A stretch of 39,765 bases of DNA from an uncultured Anaerolineaceae bacterium. Lineage in GTDB: Bacteria > Chloroflexota > Anaerolineae > Promineifilales > Promineifilaceae. Below are positions 7,584 to 15,522 of this stretch, one piece after another; position 1 is the stretch's first letter, and every line of letters starts with the position of its first letter. The notes below the pieces were generated by a model. It did no database searches and had not been told where the DNA came from. It was given only the letters and a program-made list of their open reading frames with translations. The translations under genes and the position numbers were made by a program. The stretch is taken from positions 1-39,765 of the forward strand of contig CALBTC010000245.1 in assembly GCA_937967805.1 (NCBI GenBank), read 5' to 3'.

Positions 7584-8522
7584 ATCCCACCAGGCCGTGC
7601 TCCAGGCCACCGCTTTGTGAATGCCGTCGCGCAGCGAGGTGGTGGGCTGGTAATCCAGCAGGGCGCGGGCTTTGCCGATGTTGGCTACGTAATGGGTTAC
7701 TTCGCCGACGCGGGCCGGCTCGATGGTCATGTCGGGCTCAATGCCCAGCGCTTCGCCGATGAATTTGGCCATGTTCACCAGGCTGTTCCCCTGGCCAAAT
7801 GCCAGATTGATGGTGTGGTTTTTAATCTCGCCGCTTACCAATCGTTCCAGCCCACGGGCCACGCCGCTGACGCAGTCATCGATGTAGGTGAAGTCCAGCA
7901 CCTTATCCTCGCCGTAAATGGTGATTGGCTCCCGGCTGCTAATTTTGCGAATGAAGAGGGGGATGACGCGCTCCATTCGCTCCAGATCGTTATCGTAACG
8001 GCCGTACACATTGCTAAACCTAAAAACCAGATAACGCAGCCCATAACATTGGGCATAGCTGTAAATCAGCGCCTCGCCGGAAATCTTGCTGGCCGAGTAG
8101 GGACTCTCCGTGAAGGCAAAGTCGGCATAGCTTTCTTCCGTGATGTAGCGGTGGATGTCGCCGTACACCTCACGCGAACTGCTGAAGATGAGCGGCAGGT
8201 TGTTATGGCGGCAAAATTCCAGCACGTTGTAGGTCATGGTGATGTTTTCCAGGGCGCGGTCCGGCTGCTCCACCAGTTCATGCACCTTGGCGTGGGCGGC
8301 AAAGTGGACCACGGCGTCCAGGTCCGGCGGGTATTCCACATGGCCGATGCCCTGCTCAAAGTGCTGCTGCGGCGTGCTCAAATCTTGCAGCAGCGTTTTG
8401 ATCTCGTTGGTCCAACTATTCGGCCGTTTGTCGATGCCAAACACGGAATGCCCCTGAGCCCGCAAGTGAAGTCCCAAATTGGTGCCAATCTGGCCGCTGG
8501 AGCCGGTGATGAGAATGTGCAT
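7572..8522 (-). CDS. NAD-dependent epimerase/dehydratase (extended SDR)
   Basis: A 316-residue extended short-chain dehydrogenase of the UDP-sugar epimerase type. The Rossmann motif GSSGQIG is at residues 7-13, the acidic NAD-binding residue follows in FGIDKR, the catalytic Ser region reads FSSSREVYGD and the active-site YSASK follows. These enzymes epimerise or dehydrate nucleotide sugars for surface polysaccharides. The start ATG has AGAGG five bases upstream. The stop codon falls inside a repeat element. The exact substrate (UDP-glucose, GDP-mannose or dTDP-sugar) cannot be told; it may supply the glycosyltransferases elsewhere in the window. Confidence 0.88.
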   Translation of the reverse strand: MHILITGSSGQIGTNLGLHLRAQGHSVFGIDKRPNSWTNEIKTLLQDLSTPQQHFEQGIGHVEYPPDLDAVVHFAAHAKVHELVEQPDRALENITMTYNVLEFCRHNNLPLIFSSSREVYGDIHRYITEESYADFAFTESPYSASKISGEALIYSYAQCYGLRYLVFRFSNVYGRYDNDLERMERVIPLFIRKISSREPITIYGEDKVLDFTYIDDCVSGVARGLERLVSGEIKNHTINLAFGQGNSLVNMAKFIGEALGIEPDMTIEPARVGEVTHYVANIGKARALLDYQPTTSLRDGIHKAVAWSTAWWDGER

Positions 8523-8633
8523 AGCTGCCTCTTTTTTGTTATAAGTGAAAAATGACGGACTCTGAAAAAGTCAATTGCGAGTATACAATAGTTAAAGCGC
8601 GTAAGGAAAATAGTGGAGGCAGTAGGAGAGAAA

Positions 8634-9376
8634 ATGACGACGCAAAATTTCCCGATCAAATTTTTGGCGCGCCGCCGGGGCTGGCTGATTGGCAGTCTGG
8701 GGGGGCGTGCCGCGTGGAGTGAGTACGGCCGTTTTCCTGGTGGGCGTGCTCATTCTGCTGCTGGTTATTGTCGGATTGGGTGTGGCAGGCTGGCATTTAT
8801 TGATACGGCCGTTGCCCAAAGGCCACAAAACACCGGCCATCCAGCCGCTGCCTACTGTTTACCGGCACGCTGACGGCCCATTCGCTGCAAAGGGTCGGGG
8901 CGGCCACGGCCGTTGGCCTGGTGGCGCTGGCAATACGGCAAATTTTGCGTCTCAGCTTTGACTTTGAGGCGATTACGCTTAATGCCTGGCTTTGTACGTT
9001 GGCGCCGCTGCTGGCGCTGGATTTGTGGTTGGGGTTTGCCTTATGGCGCAAACGGCCGTCTGGCTGGCTTGCCGTCGGCTTGGCCGGATTGGTCGGGATG
9101 GCGGCCGTTTCTTTCCCGCTGATAAACCGATTTTACCTATATCCGACGATCACCGCCGGGAATTTGCCCACGATGCTGCTGGCGTGTGCGGTGGCGGCGT
9201 TGGGTATGGCCTGGGTAGGGCAGACGGTTGGCAATTATTTTGCGACGGAAAACAAGGCGGTGGTGCGAGATACGGCCGTTCCCTCTACTTATCTTCGTTA
9301 TCTGTCTCCCGTGATTGTCGTCTTGGTCCTGGTTTTTGTGGCATTCTTCATCGCCATGGCCACGCCGCCGGTTTAA
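8634..9376 (+). pseudogene. multi-pass membrane protein gene broken by two frameshifts
   Basis: A strong ribosome site (AGGAG) precedes ATG at 8634, and the frame begins MTTQNFPIKFLARRRGW. At a run of seven G (8698-8704) the coherent reading moves to the next frame (VPRGVSTAVFLVGVLILLL, helix 1). Near 8850 it moves again to the frame that ends at 9376 (LLFTGTLTAHSL, then about five helices). Both shifts go the same way, as if one base were added each time. Joined, the product would be about 245 residues with six helices. I do not recognise the family. The shifts may be real decay, slippage or assembly errors; the second open frame alone (8921-9376) would be annotated by many tools. Confidence 0.55.
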
Positions 9377-9433
9377 GCGATGTTCTGGCTGAAAGTGATG
9401 GCCGACCATTTTGGGCGCGGAAAGCATCCGTAT

Positions 9434-10621
9434 CTATAAAACCTTAAAAAGTGCGGCGTCTAGCTCGTCATCCTGCCAGGCGTCTTGCCAGGCGAGGCTG
9501 GCGGCAAGCCGGCCAATGGCGTCTGACGATTTGGCGGAGGAGCCGTTGCCGCCAGTAGCCACATAAACTTGCCCCGGCACCACCGCGTCGATGAACGGCT
9601 TGCCGTGCGGTGTGTAGGTGATCAGGCAGCGTTTGGTGTGCCACGACTGTGCCCGCAGCCCCGGAATGATGCCTTCCAGCGCGGCGCGCATGGCGGGCAT
9701 CATGTCGTCGCTCGATCAGCGGATCAATCAGCGACGAATGTCAGGCAAGCCATGTGGTAAGGTCTGGTCGAGCCGGGTGTTGCAGCCCATTTTCAGGTAG
9801 GTACGGCCGTCCGGATACAAAATCGGCGGCAGCAAATAAATATCGGTCAGGTCTGGCGAATCAATAGCATAGATGACGGTGGGCATGTCGCCCAGCCGGG
9901 CGGCCTCCGCTTCATCCACCTCGGCCAGGATGATCGTTTCTGTTTTGAGGCGCAGGGGGAGGGGGTGATCCAGCAAATCAAAACAGTTGCTGAACCCACC
10001 GGCGGCGAGGAGCAGCCTGCGGGCTTCATACCGATTGCCTTCTTTGGTTTGGACGGTAACATGATTTGAGTGGCGGGTGACGGTGACGGCCGTTTCCCGT
10101 AAAATCGTGCCGCCCTGTTCTGCAAAAACGGCCAACTGCGCCGCAATCAACCCGCGTGGATTGATGTAGCCGGCCGGGGCATGTTCTAAAATCCCGGCAA
10201 AGCCCGCCGGAAAATGCAGCTTCGGCAGTTGGGTTGCCAACTCGTCGGCTGACAGCTCATCATACGCCACGGCAAAGCGCTGGCCGATGACCGCCGCGTT
10301 TTGCCAGTAGGCGTGCGAGCCGTCAGCCGATCCCACGTACAGCCCTCCCGTCGGCTCATAAAATTGGATGCCGCTTTGGGCTTCCAGGGCACGGTATTGG
10401 GCAATCGAACGCTCGGCCAGCGTGGCCCAGGTTAAATCCTTGCTCAGCCGCCGGGTGATTCGCCCCTGGTCGTAATGGCTGGCAAAGACGCCGTCGTGGG
10501 TTTGCAGCTTTTGCGGTTCGTCGGGGCCGAGAACGGCCGTATCCGCCCCAAATTCACGCAAATACCGCGCCGCCGCCGACCCCATCAACCCCTTGCCAAT
10601 TACCAACACATCAAACATCAT
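9434..10621 (-). pseudogene. FAD-dependent oxidoreductase (SoxA/DAO family) with two in-frame TGA codons
   Basis: From ATG at 10621 (AAGGAG just upstream) the reading gives a DAO-family enzyme: FAD motif VIGKGLMGSAAA, then ASHYDQGRITRR and GYINPRGLIAAQ. It meets TGA at 9728-9730 and again at 9716-9718. The same frame then continues in DDMMPAMRAALEGIIPGL, TPHGKPFID and the FAD-binding GGNGSSAKSSDAIG. The full frame is about 396 codons, close to monomeric sarcosine oxidase and relatives (370-390). Between the stops the residues are LIR. Relatives typically carry a Trp-x-x-Gly-like turn here, so TGG-to-TGA and GGA-to-TGA changes would explain both; that comparison is from memory. The substrate would be a secondary or D-amino acid. 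It is divergent from the hydroxyproline dehydratase. Confidence 0.75.
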
Positions 10622-10636
10622 TTGCTCCTTTTTCTT

Positions 10637-10728
10637 TTTAACGCAGAGGCGCGGAGAATTGGTCTGCGTTTATCGACGTTCATTTGCAATTCCTTGAGAA
10701 TTTAACGCAAAGGGGCAAAGAGGCAAAA
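10637..10728. repeat. ACGCAGAGGCGCGGAG and ACGCAAAGGGGCAAAG repeats
   Basis: Two repeat words lie between the divergent oxidoreductase and dehydratase genes. The first, at 10641, resembles 14066-14098; the second, at 10704, returns inverted at about 11940-11957 and in related form near 35282. They sit where promoters for both genes would be expected. Confidence 0.55.
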
Positions 10729-10801
10729 CAAACATGGAAATTCTTGCTTTTTCCTCCCAACATTGCAAAATAATTCACCATGTCACCGAAAGGAGAACCC
10801 T

Positions 10802-11830
10802 ATGCCCACAAACTGGACACCGCCTAAACATTGGCACCAAATTACGGCGATTGATGCACACACGGCGGGCGAACCGCTGCGGATTTTCACCAGCGGCATC
10901 CCGCCCATTCCCGGCGATACGATTCTGGCCAAGCGGCGCTATGCGCAGGAGAATCTCGACTGGCTGCGCACAGCGACGCTGTGGGAGCCGCGCGGCCACG
11001 CCGACATGTACGGCTGCATCTTCACCGAACCGGTGACGCCGGACGGCGACCTGGGCGTGCTCTTTTTGCACAACGAAGGGTTCAGCACAATGTGCGGCCA
11101 CGGCATCATTGCTCTGACAAAGGTGGCGCTGGATACGGGGATGATCGACAGGCCCGGCGATGCACCGGTGCTGAAGATTGATACGCCTGCCGGACGGGTG
11201 GTGGCGACGGGGCGAAGGGTAGACGGCCGTATCACCACCGTCTCATTCCACAACGTGCCCTCTTTTGTCTTTGCCCTGGATCAAACGGTGGACGTGCCCG
11301 GCCTGGGCACGGTCCGCTACGACGTCGCTTACGGCGGCGGCTTCTACGCTTTTGTGCTGGCCGAGGAGATGGGGCTTGGATTGACGGCCGATGATTTTCG
11401 CCAATTAATTGATTTGGGGCGGCGGATCAAGCACGCCGTGATGGCCAGCCTGCCCATTGAGCATCCGTTTGAGCCGGATTTGGGCTTTTTGTACGGCACC
11501 ATTTTTGTCGGCGCGGCGCACGACCCGGCGCACCACAGCCGCAACGTCTGCATCTTTGCCGATGGCGAGGTGGACCGCAGCCCGACCGGCACCGGCGTCA
11601 GCGCCCGCGCCGCGCTGCACTTTGCCAGGGGGGAAATCGGCCTGAACGAGCCGTTTGTGGTAGAGAGCATCATTGGCAGCACCTTCACGGGTGAAGTGGT
11701 GGCGACGACAGAATTTGGGCCGCATACGGCCGTCATTCCCCAGGTCAGCGGCACGGCGCACATTTGCGGCGTCAACCAACTGCTCATCGACCCGGAAGAT
11801 CCGCTGCGGCACGGCTTTTTACTCCGTTAG
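10802..11830 (+). CDS. trans-3-hydroxy-L-proline dehydratase (proline racemase family)
   Basis: A 342-residue member of the proline racemase family, started at ATG 10802 with AAGGAG seven bases upstream. The first catalytic position keeps Cys (TMCGHG, about residue 87). At the second, where racemases have Cys in SPCGTGT, this protein has Thr (DRSPTGTGVSA). In the family, Cys plus Thr marks trans-3-hydroxy-L-proline dehydratases, like human L3HYPDH, which remove water to give a pyrroline carboxylate. N-terminal IDAHTAGEPLRI and the YGGGFYAF segment are standard. It is divergent from the damaged amino-acid oxidase-like gene and followed closely by a repeat. Not likely a proline racemase because of the Thr. 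Confidence 0.88.
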   Translation: MPTNWTPPKHWHQITAIDAHTAGEPLRIFTSGIPPIPGDTILAKRRYAQENLDWLRTATLWEPRGHADMYGCIFTEPVTPDGDLGVLFLHNEGFSTMCGHGIIALTKVALDTGMIDRPGDAPVLKIDTPAGRVVATGRRVDGRITTVSFHNVPSFVFALDQTVDVPGLGTVRYDVAYGGGFYAFVLAEEMGLGLTADDFRQLIDLGRRIKHAVMASLPIEHPFEPDLGFLYGTIFVGAAHDPAHHSRNVCIFADGEVDRSPTGTGVSARAALHFARGEIGLNEPFVVESIIGSTFTGEVVATTEFGPHTAVIPQVSGTAHICGVNQLLIDPEDPLRHGFLLR

Positions 11831-11839
11831 CAAACAACA

Positions 11840-11957
11840 AACCTGACAGGTTTTCAAGGTGACTAAACCTTTTGACAAAATAGTACTGTAAACCTGTCAG
11901 GTTTTGGTTGCAGAAGGTGCAAAGTTTTTTCCTTGCCACTTTGCCCCTTTGCGTGAA
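11840..11957. repeat. AACCTGACAGGTT inverted pair plus inverted ACGCAAAGGGGCAAAG copy
   Basis: Directly after the dehydratase stop, two near-palindromes (AACCTGACAGGTTTT at 11840 and AAACCTGTCAGGTTTT at 11890) form an inverted pair. A reverse-orientation copy of the CTTTGCCCCTTTGCGT word follows at about 11940-11957. The pair could act as a transcription terminator for the dehydratase. Confidence 0.65.
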
Positions 11958-11969
11958 AATTGCTGAACG

Positions 11970-12875
11970 ATGAAGCTTCCAACACATTTCATCAAAACTG
12001 TATCCACAACCTTCACCGGGGGCGCAGAATGGCTGGCGCGGCTGCCGGAGCTGCTGGCGGAATGTGAACGGCGCTGGGGCTTGGTGTTGCATCCCACGAA
12101 TTTCACCCTCTCCTACAACTACGTTGCCCCGGCCACGCTGGCCGGCGGCACGGAAATTGTGCTCAAGGCGGGCGTGCCCAACCGGGAGCTGCGCACCGAA
12201 ATCGAGGCGCTGCGACTGTACGATGGCCGTGGCTGCGTGCGCCTGCTCGATGCCGATCCTGATGCGGGCATTCTGCTGCTGGAGCGTCTTTACCCTGGCG
12301 AAATGCTCACCATCATCACCGATGACGATGAGGCCACACGGGTTGCAGCCCAGGTGATGCAAACCCTCTGGCGGCCGCTGCCTGCTTCCCACAGTTTCCC
12401 CTCGGTGGCAGATTGGGCGGCAGGGTTGGCGGAACTGCGGCAAGCGCTTGGCGGCGGGACGGGGCCGTTTGACAAGAAGCTGGTGGAAACGGCCGAATCC
12501 CTCTACACTGATCTGCTGGTCTCCAGCAGTGCCGCTGTGCTGCTGCACGGCGATTTGCACCACTACAATATTCTCTCCGCTGGTGGTGATTGGCGGGTGA
12601 TTGACCCCAAAGGCGTGGCGGGTGAACCGGCTTACGAGATTGGCGCGCTGCTGCGCAATCCTTTTAACCTCTTTGACGAGCCAGATCTGAAAGGCGTCAC
12701 GGCGCGGCGGCTGGACATCCTGGCCGAAGCGTTAGGCATGGACCGCGAGCGGCTGCGGCAGTGGAGCCTGGCCCAGGCGGTGCTTTCTGCCTGGTGGAGC
12801 TACGAAGACGGCGGCGACCCGGCCGATTGGGAACCGACGATGCGATTGGCGGACGTGCTGGCTGAGTTGGGATAA
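11970..12875 (+). CDS. aminoglycoside/hydroxyurea resistance-type kinase (APH(6) family)
   Basis: A 301-residue protein of the protein-kinase-like phosphotransferase fold. The catalytic loop is LLHGDLHHYNILSAG (Asp base), and the metal-binding Asp is in WRVIDPKGVAGEPAYEIG. N-terminal motifs YNYVAPATLAGGTEIVLKAG supply the nucleotide-binding lysine. This pattern, with IDPKG instead of DFG, matches the APH(6)/hydroxyurea kinase family (StrB-like). Chromosomal members in environmental bacteria may act on other small hydroxylated compounds, so resistance is not established. No clear Shine-Dalgarno is seen before the ATG. Confidence 0.82.
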   Translation: MKLPTHFIKTVSTTFTGGAEWLARLPELLAECERRWGLVLHPTNFTLSYNYVAPATLAGGTEIVLKAGVPNRELRTEIEALRLYDGRGCVRLLDADPDAGILLLERLYPGEMLTIITDDDEATRVAAQVMQTLWRPLPASHSFPSVADWAAGLAELRQALGGGTGPFDKKLVETAESLYTDLLVSSSAAVLLHGDLHHYNILSAGGDWRVIDPKGVAGEPAYEIGALLRNPFNLFDEPDLKGVTARRLDILAEALGMDRERLRQWSLAQAVLSAWWSYEDGGDPADWEPTMRLADVLAELG

Positions 12876-12879
12876 AAGC

Positions 12880-12951
12880 GAAACACGAATTTTACGGATG
12901 GGCAAATAGCACAAATTTTTTTATTCGTTGGATTCGTGTTATTTGTGGTGT
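12880..12951. repeat. ATTCGTGTTATTTGTG repeat (copy 1)
   Basis: A 72-base element between convergent genes, with AAACACGAATTTTACGG on one side and GGATTCGTGTTATTTGTG on the other, able to fold back. A longer relative lies at 32793-32886. It may serve as a bidirectional terminator here. Confidence 0.65.
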
Positions 12952-14051
12952 GCTTTTTCAAGGGCGTGCAGAACCTGCTCGGCCGTTTCCTCCCAGCGAA
13001 ACTTTTTTACATTCTCAAACCCGCGCTGCACCAAATCCTGGCGGTATGTCTCGTCCTGAACCAGCCGCTGCATGCCCTGGGTGATGGCCGCCGTGTCCAG
13101 CGGATCGACCAGCAGGGCGGCATCCCCGGCGACTTCGGGCAGGGAGCTGGTGCTGGCGGTGAGAACGGCCGTGCCGCACGCCTGCGCCTCCAACACGGGA
13201 AAGCCAAACCCTTCATACAAAGATGGATAGAGAACGGCCGTTGCCCCCGAAAGCAGCGCCGCCTTATCTGCCTCAGCCACAAACCCCGTCACGACAATCC
13301 GTTCACGGATTACCGATGACTGTTTACTGATTACCTCCAAAATAGGCTGCGAGAGCCACCCCGGTTTGCCGGCCAGCACCAGCTGGTGCAGCAGGCCGCT
13401 GGCGGCGTAGGCCTGGATGAGGCGGATGAGGTTTTTGCGCGGTTGCAGCGTGCTGAGGTAAAGTAAATAGGGTGGAGTGATGTTGTATTTGTGGCGAACG
13501 GCCGTCAGCACCGCATCATCCGTTACGGGCTTCAAGGTGGGGTCCACGCCGGGGTAAATTACATCAATCTTATCGGCGGGGATGCCATCTAGCTGGACGA
13601 GGTCTCGTTTGGTGGCTTCGGAATCAGCTACGACGCGGCGGGCGCGACGGCCGTTGTGCCGCGTGCTCCAGCGCAGGTAGATAAGCTGCCGCCGGGGGTG
13701 GGCCGCTGGAAAGTGGTGATAGCCTAAATCGTGGATGGTGGCGACAGACAGACCAAAATAGCTCAGCGGAATGACATGCGCTGGCGTGAAAAAAACGTCT
13801 GACGGGCGGGCGTGCAGCTCTGCCGCCAGTCGCAAATGGGTCCACAAGCGTGGGAACGGAATGGCGACGTGCTCAACTTGCGGCAGATCGAAAAATAATT
13901 CTGGTGGAGGCGGTTGGTTAAAGTAAAGCCGAATCCTGTGGTTTTGGGCCGCTGCCAGGGGCACCAACGCTTGCAGCAAAAAAGTGGCGTATCCTTCCGT
14001 CCCTGTACGCTGCCCGCTGCTCGTGCGGCTGGCATCGATGCCGATAATCAC
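12939..14051 (-). CDS. glycosyltransferase family 4 (GT-B)
   Basis: A 370-residue GT-B enzyme starting at GTG 14051 with GGAGG closely upstream. The N-terminal acceptor domain opens IIGIDASRTSSGQRTGTEGY. The donor domain has LYLSTLQPRKNLIRLIQAY (about 190-210) and the EX7E motif in EGFGFPVLEAQACG, followed by SSLPEVAGDAALLVDP. These retain the anomeric configuration of a nucleotide-sugar donor while building surface glycans. Between GKPGWLSQPILE and VVTGF the usual short loop is extended by VISKQSSVIRER, whose DNA (13299-13336) matches a dispersed repeat. It is transcribed alone, convergent to the kinase gene. Confidence 0.9.
   Translation of the reverse strand: MIIGIDASRTSSGQRTGTEGYATFLLQALVPLAAAQNHRIRLYFNQPPPPELFFDLPQVEHVAIPFPRLWTHLRLAAELHARPSDVFFTPAHVIPLSYFGLSVATIHDLGYHHFPAAHPRRQLIYLRWSTRHNGRRARRVVADSEATKRDLVQLDGIPADKIDVIYPGVDPTLKPVTDDAVLTAVRHKYNITPPYLLYLSTLQPRKNLIRLIQAYAASGLLHQLVLAGKPGWLSQPILEVISKQSSVIRERIVVTGFVAEADKAALLSGATAVLYPSLYEGFGFPVLEAQACGTAVLTASTSSLPEVAGDAALLVDPLDTAAITQGMQRLVQDETYRQDLVQRGFENVKKFRWEETAEQVLHALEKAHHK
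13299..13336. repeat. ATTACCGAT-type repeat inserted in a glycosyltransferase gene
   Basis: CGGATTACCGATGACTG followed by TTACTGATTACC occurs within the GT4 gene and encodes the loop VISKQSSVIRER in frame. The words match the intergenic element at 7476-7583. The gene stays open, so the copy was tolerated. Confidence 0.55.
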
Positions 14052-14061
14052 GCCGCCTCCA

Positions 14062-14100
14062 AAAAAAGCGCAACGTAGAGACGCGGAGGCACAGAGAGGG
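14062..14100. repeat. GTAGAGACGCGGAGGCACAG repeat
   Basis: A short word upstream of the GT4 gene, related to ACGCAGAGGCGCGGAG at 10641. The rest of the spacer 14052-14206 shows no gene. Confidence 0.45.
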
Positions 14101-14206
14101 AGTCAAGCTGCGAAATAGTTAGGCTGTGCTCAACCGCGTTGAGCAGCTCACCACAAGCCTGCGAAATCTGCGGATACATTTTCATAACGGAAGACAAGAA
14201 TACGTG

Positions 14207-14788
14207 TTACTCGCAGCCGGGGCCAAGCGAGAGGAAATCTTGTGCTACCCAGCCTTCATCCCCGGAGATATTGTCCCGCACCTTGCGCCAGGTCAGGCCG
14301 TTGGCTTCCTGTGGCGCCTCTTCCTGAATCAGGGTGACGAAAGTGGCTTCCGGCAAGACGGTGATTTCAGCCCCGCCCGGCGTGTCGCGCAGGGTGAGTC
14401 CGTTGCCGGAGGTGCCTTCTACTATGGCGCGACAGAGAATGGGGGTGGGCGTCGCCGTCGGAATGGCGGCATCCACTGTGGGCGACGGGGAAGGTGTGGG
14501 CGGGAAAACGCTTAGCTCCGGTGTTGGCGTCAGGGTAGCTTCCCCATCTACAACGGTGTCTGCGCCTTCTTCGGCCGCCTGGGATTGCAGCTCTTGCGAC
14601 GCCATATAGCCGACAGCGGCGATAAACAGCAGGGTGCTGCCCAGCAGCGTGAGCATGGCGCGGCGTAAAATGGCCTCTCGCTCCAGCGTGTAGAAGCGCG
14701 CCCCGCCGCGCCGGATACTTTGATAGGTGGCAATCGCCAGCAGCAGTCCGGCAAAGGTCAGGACAATAGGAATAATCAGTGCACTCAT
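14207..14788 (-). CDS. membrane-anchored SH3-domain protein
   Basis: A 193-residue protein with two N-terminal membrane segments (about 5-22 and 46-66), a Pro/Thr-rich linker (TPTPELSVFPPTPSPSPT region) and a C-terminal bacterial SH3 domain (about 115-190) with NGLTLRDTPGG, TFVTLIQEE and GDEGWVAQDFLSL. Such extracytoplasmic SH3 domains usually bind cell-wall peptides or act as sensor and anchoring modules. It starts six bases after the sua5 stop and is the last gene of a prmC-sua5-SH3 transcript. Partners unknown. Confidence 0.82.
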   Translation of the reverse strand: MSALIIPIVLTFAGLLLAIATYQSIRRGGARFYTLEREAILRRAMLTLLGSTLLFIAAVGYMASQELQSQAAEEGADTVVDGEATLTPTPELSVFPPTPSPSPTVDAAIPTATPTPILCRAIVEGTSGNGLTLRDTPGGAEITVLPEATFVTLIQEEAPQEANGLTWRKVRDNISGDEGWVAQDFLSLGPGCE

Positions 14789-14794
14789 AAATTA

Positions 14795-15445
14795 TTATTT
14801 GTCCAGGCCCAACAGCGCCTGGGCTGGAATCGGTCCTTCTCGCAGAATTTTTAGCTCGTGGCCGGTACAATCTAAAATGGTTGAGGCCTCGGCATGGGGC
14901 GAAGGGCCATCGTCAATAACGGCCGTTACCCAGCCGGCCAGTTTGTTCAAAGCGTCAACGGCCGTATCGGCCGGTTCTTGGCCCGATAGATTGGCGCTGG
15001 TCACGGCCATTGCCCCGCCGGCGGCGCGAATAATGTCGCGTCCGGCCTGATTGTTGGGAATGCGTACCGCTATGCTGTCATTGTTGGAGATTTCCGCCGG
15101 CAAATCAGGGTGTTTCGGCAGCAAAAGAGTCAACGGGCCGGGCCAATACTGGTTAATGAACGTGTGGGCCACGGCGGGAACGCTGCGTACAACGCGGGTC
15201 AAGTCGCTGCTGTCGGCCAGTAAGATGGGAATTGGTTTGGAATACGGCCGCTGCTTGGCCGCATAAATCATCCGTATGGCGTCGGCATTAAACGCATCAC
15301 AGGCCAGACCATACAGGGTATCTGTGGGAATGACGATGAGATTACCCGCCCGTGCCTCAGCCGCTGCCTGGGTGATGCTCCCCGGCAGGTCGGCAGGCAG
15401 CAGTTTTGTGTGGCTTGGTGGATACGGCCGTTGCAATTTTTCCAA
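14795..15445 (-). CDS. threonylcarbamoyl-AMP synthase (Sua5/YrdC/TsaC family)
   Basis: About 216 residues. It makes L-threonylcarbamoyladenylate from Thr, bicarbonate and ATP, the first step of t6A37 modification of ANN-decoding tRNAs. Family motifs are IPTDTLYGLACDAFN, the substrate-binding KQRPYSKPIPIL, and the TSANLSGQEPA loop. No ATG is available. I choose TTG at 15445, with AAGAGG five bases upstream; an in-frame TTG at 15490 would add 15 residues encoded by a repeat element (15461-15522). It follows prmC closely, a frequent pairing in bacteria. Confidence 0.88.
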   Translation of the reverse strand: MEKLQRPYPPSHTKLLPADLPGSITQAAAEARAGNLIVIPTDTLYGLACDAFNADAIRMIYAAKQRPYSKPIPILLADSSDLTRVVRSVPAVAHTFINQYWPGPLTLLLPKHPDLPAEISNNDSIAVRIPNNQAGRDIIRAAGGAMAVTSANLSGQEPADTAVDALNKLAGWVTAVIDDGPSPHAEASTILDCTGHELKILREGPIPAQALLGLDK

Positions 15446-15460
15446 TTTTTCCTCTTCCCA

Positions 15461-15522
15461 AAAACCTAAGGGTTTGCTTCTAGAGAACAATGCTGCTTTC
15501 GTAAAACCCTTAGGGTTTCACC
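15461..15522. repeat. CCTAAGGGTTTGCTTC inverted repeat (copy 1)
   Basis: Arms AAAACCTAAGGGTTTGC and GTAAAACCCTTAGGGTTT face each other between prmC and sua5. The prmC stop TAA is formed by CCCTAAGGG of the element on the coding strand. A second copy lies at 17081-17143. Confidence 0.75.

Noticed and set aside
9716..9730. Recoding of TGA as Trp or Sec
   Set aside because: Other genes here (such as the MalF-type permease gene and the DUF6940-like gene) end in TGA, the enzyme family has no selenocysteine, and no SECIS-like hairpin was noticed.
10802..11830. Proline racemase
   Set aside because: The second catalytic Cys is Thr, as in hydroxyproline dehydratases.
15446..15490. Longer N-terminus of Sua5
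   Set aside because: It would be translated from the repeat element; a better ribosome site precedes TTG 15445.
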